Notes: generated by a model not told the origin, from the sequence alone. Shown: positions 1 to 8,603, numbered from the stretch's first letter. The stretch: DNA of 64,000 nt from Bacteroidota bacterium (GCA_016720935.1 JADKJP010000007.1:248001-312000); one strand, 5' to 3'. Translations and numbers: made by a program.

Positions 1-1667
1 TTTCAGAAGAAGTAAGTACACGTAAATGGAAAGAAATAGCCCGGGACCTAACTCGTGATAAAATCCGGGAACTCCTGGATTCAGGCTATCGATTCAGGGA
101 TATTGCTATTCTGGTACGTGGTAACCAGGACGGAAATGAAATGGCCAATTATCTTTTTGATAACGATATTAAAAATGTCATTTCCCCTGACTCTCTACTC
201 ATTCAGAAAGCTCCTCAAATCCGCTTTATCATCAGTATCTTCCGTTTCCTTGCCGATCCGACAGATGCAGTTTCGAGAAGCGAAATTCTGTTCTATTACC
301 TCCAAAGACAAAAGGATAAATCAGGAATTCATCTGCACACAATTTTTGCCGATCATTTTAGTTCAGGGACAAAGAAGAAACAGAGCGCGACAGGTCTGTT
401 TGACACACTCGCTTTTACCGATAACCTTTTCAATAAAACTCTTCCCGCGGATTTTATTGATCATGTACTTTTTCTCAGTAAACTTCCGGTTTATGAACTT
501 TCCGAACAACTGATCCGGATTTTTGAATTGAATAAATCTCCGGACGCATACATCCAGCGTTTCCAGGATCTGATTCTTGAATACAATACGAAATTCATCA
601 CCAGTTTACACGGGTTCCTTGAGTGGTGGAATGAAAGTCCTTCCGTGAAAAATTGCTCCGTAATTATTCCTGAAAATGAAAATGCCATTCGCATCATGAC
701 CATTCATGGATCTAAAGGATTGCAATTCCCTGTAGTATTGATGCCTTTCTGTGAATGGAAATTGACTCCCAAAAGCAATGAACTCCTTTGGGCTGAATCG
801 GATGTCCAACCTTACGCTGAAATGGGACACGTCGCTGTACTCACTTCCAATCGCTTGAAAGAAACTGTTTTCAAAGACTCTTACGAAGAGGAACTGAATC
901 AAACCATTATCGATAATTTGAATCTTCTCTATGTCGCATTCACACGCGCTGAAGAACAATTGCTTGTTTATCTTCCGGAAACCGGCGAAGGAGAAATGAA
1001 CAGCGTCTCACGTTTGATTAAACAACTCATCCCTGTTCTTGACCTTGAGCAGGGTGAAACAAACCATTACCAAACAAAAGATTCCCAAACTATTCTCAAG
1101 ACTACCCGGAAAAAGGAATCCGAATCCGGTAAGGTAATTTCAGAAAAATTAAAACATTACCCATCCAACCGCTGGCAGGAAAAAATATCCGTTTCCTCCA
1201 AAGCTAAAAATCTCAGCGATATCACTGAAGACAAGCAATTAAAAAAGAAGAACTATGGTATTCTGGTACATGACATCCTGAGTAGAATTCGTAAACCAGA
1301 GGAAGTAGAGAAAGCTGTGCAAGCAGTAATCTACGAAGGCATCATTTCAGAAAAAGAAAAGGAAATCCTTGTAAAGCAAATTGAAGAATTACTGGAGATG
1401 AAAGAAATTGCGGGATTCTTTGACTCCTCATGGGAATTCATGAATGAACGGGAAATCATTCTCCCCGATGGTCGTTTGCTGCGACCTGACCGGGTAATCT
1501 ATAACAAGACAGAAACGAAAATTATTGATTTCAAAACCGGTAAAAAACAAAAATCCCATGCGGATCAGGTAAACGAATACGGTAACACCTTGTCGCAAAT
1601 GTCTTATCCCGGAATTCGTAAGTTCCTTGTATATATCGCCGAAAAAGAAGTAGTTGAAGTAACATAA
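1..1667 (+). CDS. RecB/AddA-like UvrD-family helicase with C-terminal PD-(D/E)XK nuclease (5' truncated by window)
   Basis: This is the C-terminal part of a superfamily 1 DNA helicase-nuclease; the reading frame is open from base 3, so the start lies outside the window. Visible helicase motifs are the segment around GYRFRDIAILVR, motif V (IMTIHGSKGLQFPVVLMPF, about base 700) and motif VI (LLYVAFTRAEEQLLVYLP, about base 925). The last ~150 residues carry a RecB-type nuclease: YGILVHDIL, then RPDRVI...KIIDFKTGK with the D-x-K catalytic pair, then QVNEYGNTL. Proteins of this make-up process double-strand breaks for recombination, in Bacteroidota usually paired with an AddB-like subunit encoded upstream, which cannot be seen here. 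The AddA/RecB-like family assignment is firm; the exact subunit name is inferred. Confidence 0.9.
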   Translation, partial: SEEVSTRKWKEIARDLTRDKIRELLDSGYRFRDIAILVRGNQDGNEMANYLFDNDIKNVISPDSLLIQKAPQIRFIISIFRFLADPTDAVSRSEILFYYLQRQKDKSGIHLHTIFADHFSSGTKKKQSATGLFDTLAFTDNLFNKTLPADFIDHVLFLSKLPVYELSEQLIRIFELNKSPDAYIQRFQDLILEYNTKFITSLHGFLEWWNESPSVKNCSVIIPENENAIRIMTIHGSKGLQFPVVLMPFCEWKLTPKSNELLWAESDVQPYAEMGHVAVLTSNRLKETVFKDSYEEELNQTIIDNLNLLYVAFTRAEEQLLVYLPETGEGEMNSVSRLIKQLIPVLDLEQGETNHYQTKDSQTILKTTRKKESESGKVISEKLKHYPSNRWQEKISVSSKAKNLSDITEDKQLKKKNYGILVHDILSRIRKPEEVEKAVQAVIYEGIISEKEKEILVKQIEELLEMKEIAGFFDSSWEFMNEREIILPDGRLLRPDRVIYNKTETKIIDFKTGKKQKSHADQVNEYGNTLSQMSYPGIRKFLVYIAEKEVVEVT

Positions 1668-1742
1668 TCAGCCAGGTGATTCATTGAAGCATTTGCAGAT
1701 TCCCGCCTAAACATGTAAGTTTGAATTCTCATCCTTCCGGAA

Positions 1743-2243
1743 ATGCTTAATTCCAATAAACTGAAACTGACACTCGTCGACGACGACGCCCAAATGAGTG
1801 AAATGCTGAAAGATTTCTTTTCCGGCAGATTTCCTGCTTCTGTCATTTCAAGCTATCCTACCGGTGAACTGGCCTTACAAGGCATGTTCGAAGCACCGGA
1901 CCTTATTGTACTCGATTATCATCTTGATTCAGCCGACCCTACTGCCATGAATGGCCTGCAGGTTTTGAAAAAAATAAAAGAACAGTTTCCGGATGTTCCC
2001 GTGATTTTTCTTTCGGGTCAGGAAAAAGCCGAGATCGCTGCGAATACCATGAAATATGGAGCCTATGACTATGTGGTGAAAAATGAAAGTGCTTTTCACC
2101 GACTTGAAATTCTGACCAATAACATTCTTGGACATGCGCACCTCAAAAAAAATCTGGGTGCACAAAAATTTTTCAATCGATTACTTGCTTTGTTAGTATT
2201 GGCCCTGATAGTCGGAATGATTGTCAATAAATTTTTGGGCTGA
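1743..2243 (+). CDS. Response regulator receiver protein with C-terminal transmembrane anchor
   Basis: A single receiver domain of 166 residues. The acidic pocket is D13-D14-D15, the phosphoacceptor is D58 (LIVLDYH), S91 is in the switch position (FLSGQ) and K113 is the conserved lysine (VVKNE). No DNA-binding or enzymatic output domain follows. Instead, residues ~143-163 form a hydrophobic stretch (LLALLVLALIVGMIV) followed by NKFLG, which looks like a single C-terminal membrane anchor. It lies 75 bases after the helicase gene and has no adjacent histidine kinase. A receiver held at the inner membrane could act as a phosphate sink or dock to a membrane partner; that role is inference. The start is the first ATG in frame. 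Confidence 0.85.
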   Translation: MLNSNKLKLTLVDDDAQMSEMLKDFFSGRFPASVISSYPTGELALQGMFEAPDLIVLDYHLDSADPTAMNGLQVLKKIKEQFPDVPVIFLSGQEKAEIAANTMKYGAYDYVVKNESAFHRLEILTNNILGHAHLKKNLGAQKFFNRLLALLVLALIVGMIVNKFLG

Positions 2244-2321
2244 TCCATATTCCCAAAATTTCACTTTAAACATTCTGCTGTTTCTAAGAGTTCGTATTCC
2301 ACGAAAACTTAAAATTATAGC

Positions 2322-2359
2322 AATAAAAAAACCGGCAAGAATAATTCATCTTGCCGGTT
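2322..2359 (-). terminator. Intrinsic terminator downstream of the LytTR regulator
   Basis: A perfect inverted repeat AACCGGCAAGA (2330-2340) / TCTTGCCGGTT (2349-2359) with an 8-base loop. On the minus strand the stem is followed by TTTTTTATTG, so it terminates leftward transcription. It may also serve the + strand gene ending at 2243, but no T-run follows on that side. Confidence 0.75.
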
Positions 2360-2519
2360 AATTCCAATCTGTCTTCGGGCGATCGAGGTTACCCTTTTTC
2401 ATTAAATTAACGCTGCGACCCGTTAATTTAACTATGACATTCCGTCCGTTGTGTTCACGAGAAAAGTTTTATATTGGATGACGATGATGATTGGTGAACC
2501 AAAGTAACATCGACTTTTC
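2329..2519 (-). ncRNA. Candidate structured RNA or long 3' UTR (unassigned)
   Basis: Read on the minus strand, ~190 bases carry a nested stem, an A/T-rich 11-bp hairpin, and finally a perfect 11-bp G/C hairpin followed by a run of seven U, which is a textbook intrinsic terminator. The nested stem pairs GAAAAGT (2461-2467) plus CGATG (2482-2486) with the contiguous CATCGACTTTTC (2508-2519), and it encloses TTGG-TGAA-CCAA (2491-2502). It could be the 3' UTR of the LytTR gene, a processed sRNA from it, or an independent sRNA. I do not recognise an Rfam family; 6S RNA was considered but the arms do not pair as a long rod. Confidence 0.3.
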
Positions 2520-2600
2520 CCGCTTTAGTATATGAAATTTGCAACTGGCAGATTATATGGATAACTGGAAGGAATGGGTTTACAGGTGGCAGGATTTTCC

Positions 2601-3329
2601 TCAGGCTTTTGCCAGCTGCTCAAGGAAATCATCCTTTTTGCGACGGGAAACGTCTACTGTACTGCCGTCAATCATTACAACATAACCACCCTCACCTTTA
2701 ACATATCTCACAATGTGATTTATATTAATCATGTGGCTGTGATGAATGCGAACAAATCCATAAGGACCGAGCAAGGATTCGTATTCTTTCAGTGATTTCG
2801 TGACCAGAATTTTACGTTTAGTGGTGAGATGGAAATCCGTGTAATTCCGGTCACTCTGAATCCGGATTATTTCTTCAATAGGTATAAAAGACAAACCATC
2901 AGAAGTTGGGACTGCAAGTTTATTGAGCAGTTTCGCTTCCCTCTTGTCTTCATTTTTATAACCCTTTCTCTCAAGACGTTTTTCAACTTTCTTAAGAGAA
3001 GATTTTAAATCAGAAAGGCGAATAGGTTTTACCAGGTAATCCAGTGCACTGTGACGGATTGCCTCTAAAGCATATTTGTCGTGGGATGTGATAAAAATAA
3101 CTTCAAATTCTATTGTTCCAAGCTTCTTAAGCAAATCAAATCCACTGCCATCTGGCAATTCGACATCAAGGAAAACAAGATCGGGATCTAATTTGCTGAT
3201 CTTTTTAAGCGCCTGCTTGACGGTTCCACAACTATCAGAGATCTTAACAGATGAATTACATTCCAGAACAAGATCTTTCAGAATTTCTTCGCTGATCGGG
3301 TCATCTTCAACAATCAGAGTTTTTATCAT
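2601..3329 (-). CDS. LytTR-family response regulator transcription factor
   Basis: A 242-residue two-domain regulator. The N-terminal receiver has E8-D9-D10, phosphoacceptor D55 (LVFLDVELPDGSG), FITSH switch residues and the lysine of LVKPI. Residues ~140-240 form a LytTR DNA-binding domain (IPIEEIIRIQSDRNYTDFHL, LVTKSLKEYE, FVRIHHSHMININHI). LytTR regulators bind short direct repeats and in Bacteroidota are commonly activated by LytS/YehU-type histidine kinases. No kinase gene is adjacent, so it is an orphan in this window. It starts at an ATG and is divergent from the acyltransferase gene, sharing a ~215-base AT-rich region. Confidence 0.93.
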   Translation of the reverse strand: MIKTLIVEDDPISEEILKDLVLECNSSVKISDSCGTVKQALKKISKLDPDLVFLDVELPDGSGFDLLKKLGTIEFEVIFITSHDKYALEAIRHSALDYLVKPIRLSDLKSSLKKVEKRLERKGYKNEDKREAKLLNKLAVPTSDGLSFIPIEEIIRIQSDRNYTDFHLTTKRKILVTKSLKEYESLLGPYGFVRIHHSHMININHIVRYVKGEGGYVVMIDGSTVDVSRRKKDDFLEQLAKA

Positions 3330-3545
3330 ACCCTGCTAATATAAACTTTTTCTTATAATTCAATGTAATATTCCGATTTTCGAAATTGTCTATGACCAAG
3401 ATCATTTAGTCAATTAATTCAATTTTATTTAGTTAACTATAGATCTATGAAGAAGAATATTCCTGTCTTCAGATACAGGAACCAGATTGCTTTTTCACTA
3501 ATTTGATCCCGGATACTAATCCTATACAACTTTAAAAAAAATTGA

Positions 3546-4634
3546 ATGAATCAGGATCGCCTCCATTTCCTTGATAGCTCGAGAGGACTAGCGGCTCTGG
3601 TAGTTTTTATTTCTCACTTCATCCTGTTTTTTTACCCCGGGTTAAATTCGACCTGGCTGGCATCTACCCCGTTTCATATTTTTTGGGATGGATCCACAGC
3701 GGTAATCTACTTCTTTATTCATAGTGGTTTCATACTCACTTATCGACTTCAACAACGCAATTTTAATCTCACATCAAGTTCCTATCTGGCATTTGTATGG
3801 AGAAGGATTTTCAGGATTTATCCGGTTTTCCTTTTCGTATTATCCGGCATGTTTCTGCTTTTAAAATCAGGCTATTTCTCATTCAATCCGGCTGGGTCAG
3901 CTTCTACCCCACTAAACCTTTATTGGAAATTCGAATCCGGAATTATGGATGTTCTGAAGCAGGCATTATTGGTTATTCGAATTCCAAATGATCCGGTTAT
4001 GAGATTACTTCCTCAGGACTGGAGCTTATCAATAGAAATTGCAGTTTCGCTCCTGCTGCCTGCGCTTTTCGTGTTGCATTCAAAGCATTCTGCAATGCTA
4101 TTGTGTTTGATCTACATTTCAGTTCAACTATTATCACTTGATCCATTTGTCTTTGACTTTGCACTCGGTATAAGTATCGTAAAATTCTATCCCTTCTTCC
4201 GTTCCTGGTGGCAAAATCAAAAAACAATTTTTACAAAATCATTGGTGCTCATTTCAGCCATATTACTTTGTACCTCATCGCATTTTCTGAATCCAACAAT
4301 TTCCAATTTCCTTGATCTGATCCTGATTCATACAAATGCCTGGGGTTGCTCTTTCTTTCTTCTGATGTTGCTCTCATCCTCCCGAATTCAAAAGTTGCTC
4401 AATATCCGCTTACTTGTCCTGCAAGGGAAAAGCTCTTACAGTATTTACCTTGTCCACCTGACATTACTTTTTCTTTGTTACCCGATCTCCACAAGTAATT
4501 TTATGTCACTTCCTGTTTTAGGTGTTCTCATTTATTTCCTTGTATTAGCCATTTCCATTCTCCTTTATTTTGGAATTGAATTACCGGCCATACGCCTTGG
4601 CAGAAAATGGGAGCAAAAAATCTTTAAAAATTAA
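3546..4634 (+). CDS. Acyltransferase 3 family membrane protein (OafA/WecH-like)
   Basis: A 362-residue polytopic protein with about ten predicted membrane segments. The N-terminus FLDSSRGLAALVVFISHF matches the family signature (R-G-x-A-A... SH), and RRIFRIYPVF follows in the expected place. Acyltransferase-3 proteins move acyl groups, often acetyl or succinyl, onto cell-surface polysaccharides or lipids at the inner membrane. No polysaccharide cluster surrounds it, so the acceptor is unknown. The segment around residues 14-20 has the family R and H positions, so it is probably active. Confidence 0.88.
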   Translation: MNQDRLHFLDSSRGLAALVVFISHFILFFYPGLNSTWLASTPFHIFWDGSTAVIYFFIHSGFILTYRLQQRNFNLTSSSYLAFVWRRIFRIYPVFLFVLSGMFLLLKSGYFSFNPAGSASTPLNLYWKFESGIMDVLKQALLVIRIPNDPVMRLLPQDWSLSIEIAVSLLLPALFVLHSKHSAMLLCLIYISVQLLSLDPFVFDFALGISIVKFYPFFRSWWQNQKTIFTKSLVLISAILLCTSSHFLNPTISNFLDLILIHTNAWGCSFFLLMLLSSSRIQKLLNIRLLVLQGKSSYSIYLVHLTLLFLCYPISTSNFMSLPVLGVLIYFLVLAISILLYFGIELPAIRLGRKWEQKIFKN

Positions 4635-4698
4635 TCAAAAAAGGCTATTTTTATTAGAAATGGAACATCCCTCACAGAAGATGAGGAAGGGAATTTTG

Positions 4699-4706
4699 TA
4701 CCTTTG
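4699..4706 (+). promoter_or_regulatory. Bacteroidota-type -7 promoter element (TACCTTTG)
   Basis: An exact match to TAnnTTTG lies 18 bases upstream of the ATG at 4725. No clear -33 TTTG is seen. Its position argues that the P5C dehydrogenase starts at 4725 and not at the in-frame ATG at 4704, which would lie inside the promoter. Confidence 0.6.
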
Positions 4707-4724
4707 CTGCAAATCACAAAAGCT

Positions 4725-6410
4725 ATGTCAAATTCAATATATAATGTTCCGGCTGCTGTAAATGAACCGGTTCTGAATTACGCTCCCGGAAGTCCCGAAC
4801 GTGAAACCCTTAAAGCCGCAATCCTCAAAATGCGTAGTGAAGTACGTGATGTCCCGATGTACATCAACGGAAAAGAAGTGAGAAGCGAAAAGAAAGTTGC
4901 CATTACCCCTCCTCACGATAACAAGACTGTTGTTGCGCATTTTCATCAGGGTGATAAAACCCATATTAAACTTGCCATTGATGCAGCTTTACAGGCTCGT
5001 TCAGCTTGGGCGGCACTGGATTGGGAACAACGTGCCTCAATCTTTTTGAAAGCCGCCGATCTGCTTGCCGGTCCCTACCGGGCTATCATCAATGCTGCAA
5101 CTATGATTGGGCAAAGCAAAAGCGTTTACCAGGCTGAAATTGATGCTGCATGCGAACTGATCGACTTCCTCCGTTTCAATGTTCAGTACATGCGGGAGAT
5201 CTATACCCAGCAACCGATTTCATCAAAAGGTGTATACAACCGTGTGGAACAAAGACCACTCGAGGGTTTTGTCTTCGCATTGACTCCGTTCAACTTCACG
5301 GCAATCGCGGGAAATCTTCCTACATCAGCAGCTCTGATGGGAAATGTGGTTGTCTGGAAACCGGCAAACACCCAGATCTATTCCGCCAGTATCCTGATGA
5401 AAATTTTCCTCGAAGCCGGTGTTCCTCCGGGAGTTATTAACCTGGTCTATGTTTCAGGACCGGATGCAGGGGAAGTGATCTTTAATCATCCTGATTTCGC
5501 CGGCATTCATTTTACAGGTTCTACAGGTGTATTCCAGGATATCTGGAAAACAATCGGTAACAATATCCACAAGTATAAATCCTATCCACGGATTGTAGGT
5601 GAAACCGGTGGTAAAGATTTCATCATGGCTCATTCCTCTTCTGATCCTGTCGCATTATCGACAGCACTTTCAAGAGGAGCTTTTGAATATCAGGGACAAA
5701 AATGTTCTGCAGCTTCCAGAGCTTATATTCCCAAAAGTCTTTGGCCAAAAGTAAAAGAAGGTCTGATTGCCGATTTGAAATCATTTAAAATGGGTCCGAC
5801 AGAAGATATGAGTAATTTCATCAATGCTGTTATTGATGAGAAGTCCTTTGATAAACTCGCCAAGTATATCGATGCAGCCAAAAATGATCCTTCTGTAGAA
5901 GTCATTGCCGGTGGTACCTATGATAAATCCAAAGGATATTTTATCGCGCCAACCGTCCTGCTTGCAAAAGATCCGAAATACACCACCATGTGCGAAGAGC
6001 TCTTCGGTCCGGTGCTCACAATTTATGTTTATGAAGATGAAAAATTCGAAGAAACACTTGACCTGGTAGATACAACCGGCGTCTATGCTTTAACAGGTTC
6101 CATCTTCGCTCAGGATCGTTATGCTGTCAACACAGCCACAAAAAAACTGGTGAACGCGGCCGGAAATTTTTACATCAATGATAAATGCACCGGCGCCGTC
6201 GTCGGACAACAACCTTTCGGTGGCGGACGGGCTTCAGGAACCAATGACAAAGCCGGATCCATGCTCAATCTCCTGCGCTGGGTTTCTCCGCGTACTATTA
6301 AAGAAACGTTTGTTCCCGCTACAGATTATCGCTATCCTTTCCTGAATGAAGAAAATCAAAACGGAACCTCTCAGAAGGAAAGTGTTAAAGGGAAAATGAA
6401 CGTCAATTAA
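4725..6410 (+). CDS. pruA: L-glutamate gamma-semialdehyde dehydrogenase (1-pyrroline-5-carboxylate dehydrogenase)
   Basis: An NAD-dependent aldehyde dehydrogenase of 561 residues that oxidises glutamate semialdehyde/P5C to glutamate, the second step of proline breakdown. The general base is E293 in the motif GETGGKDF and the catalytic cysteine is C327 in YQGQKCSAASR; both match the P5CDH subfamily (TIGR01236 type, eukaryote-like single-domain form) rather than the bifunctional PutA. The C-terminus has FYINDKCTGAVVGQQPFGG, the glycine-rich substrate loop of this subfamily. No proline dehydrogenase gene is adjacent. A strong rho-independent terminator follows 16 bases after the stop, so it looks monocistronic. 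Confidence 0.95.
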   Translation: MSNSIYNVPAAVNEPVLNYAPGSPERETLKAAILKMRSEVRDVPMYINGKEVRSEKKVAITPPHDNKTVVAHFHQGDKTHIKLAIDAALQARSAWAALDWEQRASIFLKAADLLAGPYRAIINAATMIGQSKSVYQAEIDAACELIDFLRFNVQYMREIYTQQPISSKGVYNRVEQRPLEGFVFALTPFNFTAIAGNLPTSAALMGNVVVWKPANTQIYSASILMKIFLEAGVPPGVINLVYVSGPDAGEVIFNHPDFAGIHFTGSTGVFQDIWKTIGNNIHKYKSYPRIVGETGGKDFIMAHSSSDPVALSTALSRGAFEYQGQKCSAASRAYIPKSLWPKVKEGLIADLKSFKMGPTEDMSNFINAVIDEKSFDKLAKYIDAAKNDPSVEVIAGGTYDKSKGYFIAPTVLLAKDPKYTTMCEELFGPVLTIYVYEDEKFEETLDLVDTTGVYALTGSIFAQDRYAVNTATKKLVNAAGNFYINDKCTGAVVGQQPFGGGRASGTNDKAGSMLNLLRWVSPRTIKETFVPATDYRYPFLNEENQNGTSQKESVKGKMNVN

Positions 6411-6425
6411 TCTTCCCAAAAACAT

Positions 6426-6455
6426 AAAAAGCCCCTCGAAAAGGGGCTTTTTTCT
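6426..6455 (+). terminator. Intrinsic terminator of P5C dehydrogenase gene
   Basis: The hairpin AAAAAGCCCC / GGGGCTTTTT with a short TCGAAA loop is followed by TTTCTTTT. It lies just downstream of the stop codon at 6410. Confidence 0.85.
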
Positions 6456-6549
6456 TTTATATCGATTCCATTTCGTATTAACATCGTTTTGTTATAATCT
6501 GACAACATTTCCGGGTGCTATTGCGTTAGAATACCTATACTTTTAGAAC

Positions 6550-6873
6550 ATGAAAAAGAAACAGAGCTGGTTCATGGAAGACCTTTTTCCATACCTCAGA
6601 AATAAATACACGCTTACATTTCTGGGCTTTTTGATCTGGCTTAGTTTTTTTGACCGGAATGATTTTATTACTACTTCTTCCTACCGACAAAAACTGAATG
6701 AGCTAAAAACTCAAAAGGAATACTTTGAAGAAGAAATTGAAAAAAACAAAGCCTATCTCCTCGATCTTCAAACCAATCGCGAAAATCTCGAAAAGTACGG
6801 TCGCGAAAAGTATTTCATGAAAAGAGATAACGAGGATGTTTTTGTGATCGTAGACAAACGAAAAAAGAAATGA
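6550..6873 (+). CDS. DivIC/FtsB-like septum formation initiator
   Basis: A small 107-residue bitopic membrane protein. Residues 1-18 are cytoplasmic, a transmembrane segment spans ~19-35 (LTFLGFLIWLSFF), and a coiled coil (residues ~46-80, KLNELKTQKEYFEEEIEKNK) precedes the FtsB/DivIC signature NLEKYGREKYFMKRDNEDVFVI. Such proteins join FtsL and FtsQ in the divisome and help activate septal peptidoglycan synthesis. The family identification rests on topology plus the LExYGREKYxMKxxxEdvf block. Stop-proximal DNA runs directly into a tandem repeat. Confidence 0.9.
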   Translation: MKKKQSWFMEDLFPYLRNKYTLTFLGFLIWLSFFDRNDFITTSSYRQKLNELKTQKEYFEEEIEKNKAYLLDLQTNRENLEKYGREKYFMKRDNEDVFVIVDKRKKK

Positions 6874-6875
6874 AC

Positions 6876-6903
6876 TTAGGTGTTAGATGTTAGGTGTTAG
6901 ATG
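6876..6903. repeat. Tandem 14-mer repeat, two exact copies
   Basis: The unit TTAGGTGTTAGATG occurs twice head to tail, beginning three bases after the DivIC-like stop codon. It is simple-sequence DNA with no coding sense. Confidence 0.9.
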
Positions 6904-6960
6904 AAATCAACGGAATAAATCGTATTCAACATAAACCTAAAACTTTTTCCCAAAAACAAC

Positions 6961-6995
6961 CCGGAACCCGAAACCCGGAACCCGGAACTCTGAAC
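6961..6995. repeat. Tandem 7-mer repeat, five copies
   Basis: Five consecutive heptamers (CCGGAAC, CCGAAAC, CCGGAAC, CCGGAAC, TCTGAAC) end one base before the stop codon of the mutase gene on the minus strand. Copies diverge by one to three bases, typical of a short microsatellite. Confidence 0.85.
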
Positions 6996-6996
6996 C

Positions 6997-8562
6997 CTAC
7001 TCATAAACCCCAAACACCCTCCTCATCGCGTCCGAGATTTCTCCGAGGGTGGCCAGATTTTCAACAGCATCAATAATAACAGGCATCAGATTGGTTCCGT
7101 CTTTTGCGGCACTTTCAACAGCGGCAATACACTGATTTACTTTCAAGGAATCTCTTTCAGATTTTAATTGATTGATTTTCTTTATCTGAACTTCCCGGAT
7201 TGAGTCATCAATTGAAAAGTGTTTATCAAATGGCGGTTCCTGCATTTCAAACTGATTCACTCCAACAATAATTCTCTCCTTACTTTCTATTGACTGTTGA
7301 TATTCATAAGAAGCATTCGCGATTTCGTTTTGAATATATCCGGCTTCAATAGCGTTCACTGCCCCACCCATCGCGTCAATTTTACGGATATACTCCCAGG
7401 CAAGCCTCTCTACCTCATCAGTCATGGTTTCAACAAAATAAGATCCGGCCAATGGATCCACAGTTTCTGTGGAACCACTTTCGAAAGCTATAATTTGCTG
7501 TGTCCTTAACGCGATTCTGGCAGCTTCTTCAGTCGGAAGACTTAATGCCTCGTCATAACCATTGGTATGAAGAGATTGTGTTCCTCCAAGTACAGCAGAC
7601 AAAGCCTGCAAGGTTACCCGGATAATATTGTTCATGGGTTGCTGCGCGGTAAGTGTGGAGCCACCGGTTTGCGTATGAAACCTCAGCATCATCGCACGCG
7701 GATCTTTCGCGCCCATTTCTTTCATGATACTAGCCCACATTCTTCTGGCAGCCCGAAACTTCGCGACTTCCTGGAAGACATTGTTATGAGCATTAAAAAA
7801 GAAAGACAAGCGCTTGCCGAAAACATCGATGTCCAGCCCTTTTTCAAGAGCTGCTTTCACATAGGCTTTACCATTTGATAAAGTAAAGGCCAATTCCTGA
7901 ACAGCGGTAGATCCGGCTTCCCGAATATGATATCCTGATATCGAAATCGTATTCCACTTGGGAACCTCTTTACTGCAGTATTCAAAAATATCCGTGATGA
8001 TCCGCATCGATGGCTTCGGAGGATAAATATAAGTTCCTCTGGCAGCATATTCTTTCAGCAAATCATTCTGAATCGTTCCGGATATTTTTTTCAAATCCGC
8101 ACCTTGCTTTTTTGCCAACGCGATATAAAATGCAAGCAAAATGGAGGCAGTAGAATTAATTGTCATGGAAGTGGTAATACCTTCCAGACGAATTTTATCA
8201 AACAGTATTTCGAGATCACGAATTGAATCAATGGCAACACCGGCTTTACCAACTTCACCTTCCGACAAGGCATGATCTGAATCGTATCCGATTTGCGTTG
8301 GTAAGTCAAAGGCGACAGACAAACCTGTAGTCCCCTGCCCTAACAAATAATGATAGCGTTTATTACTTTCTTCAGCCGTAGAAAATCCGGCGTACTGACG
8401 CATGGTCCAAAGCTTACTGCGATACATGTCGGCCTGAACTCCGCGGGTAAAAGGAAACTCTCCGGGCTTTTCCGCCTTTGTATCATGATTGGAATAAACC
8501 TGTTTAATTTCTATTCCGCTTTCAGTAACAAATTTCTTTCCGGCAACTTCTTCAGTTTTCAT
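6997..8562 (-). CDS. Methylmalonyl-CoA mutase family, catalytic (large) subunit without cobalamin domain
   Basis: A 521-residue TIM-barrel subunit of a cobalamin-dependent acyl-CoA mutase. The N-terminus has FPFTRGVQADMY and LWTMRQYAGFSTAEESN, followed by SVAFDLPTQIGYDSD, GTIQNDLLKEYAARGTYIYPP and RFHTQTGGSTLTAQQP. The arginine of AARGTYI, which contacts the methylmalonyl carboxylate in the Propionibacterium enzyme, is present. The aromatic residue usual in RGPYxTMY is replaced by glutamine (RGVQADMY), so the substrate could be methylmalonyl-CoA or a related branched acyl-CoA. There is no B12-binding DxHxxG domain and no small subunit nearby, so it must pair with a protein encoded elsewhere. 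The ATG at 8562 is chosen over an upstream TTG. Confidence 0.88.
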   Translation of the reverse strand: MKTEEVAGKKFVTESGIEIKQVYSNHDTKAEKPGEFPFTRGVQADMYRSKLWTMRQYAGFSTAEESNKRYHYLLGQGTTGLSVAFDLPTQIGYDSDHALSEGEVGKAGVAIDSIRDLEILFDKIRLEGITTSMTINSTASILLAFYIALAKKQGADLKKISGTIQNDLLKEYAARGTYIYPPKPSMRIITDIFEYCSKEVPKWNTISISGYHIREAGSTAVQELAFTLSNGKAYVKAALEKGLDIDVFGKRLSFFFNAHNNVFQEVAKFRAARRMWASIMKEMGAKDPRAMMLRFHTQTGGSTLTAQQPMNNIIRVTLQALSAVLGGTQSLHTNGYDEALSLPTEEAARIALRTQQIIAFESGSTETVDPLAGSYFVETMTDEVERLAWEYIRKIDAMGGAVNAIEAGYIQNEIANASYEYQQSIESKERIIVGVNQFEMQEPPFDKHFSIDDSIREVQIKKINQLKSERDSLKVNQCIAAVESAAKDGTNLMPVIIDAVENLATLGEISDAMRRVFGVYE

Positions 8563-8603
8563 GGTCTTCAAATTAATGCTCAATAAAATTCAGCGCAGCA
8601 ATC

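Larger units (their letters stand above)
2244..2600. other. Noncoding gap between convergent regulator genes, rich in inverted repeats
   Basis: No convincing gene lies here. The stretch holds three stem-capable elements. The first is a perfect 11-bp inverted repeat at 2330-2340/2349-2359. The second is a perfect 11-bp repeat at 2402-2412/2421-2431 with an 8-base loop. The third is a nested structure at 2461-2519. The only longer frame (2574-2795 +) is antisense to the LytTR gene and shows no family features. Confidence 0.6.

Noticed and set aside
2329..2519. 6S RNA
   Set aside because: The arms do not form the required long rod with a central bubble, and the apical hairpin lies off-centre.
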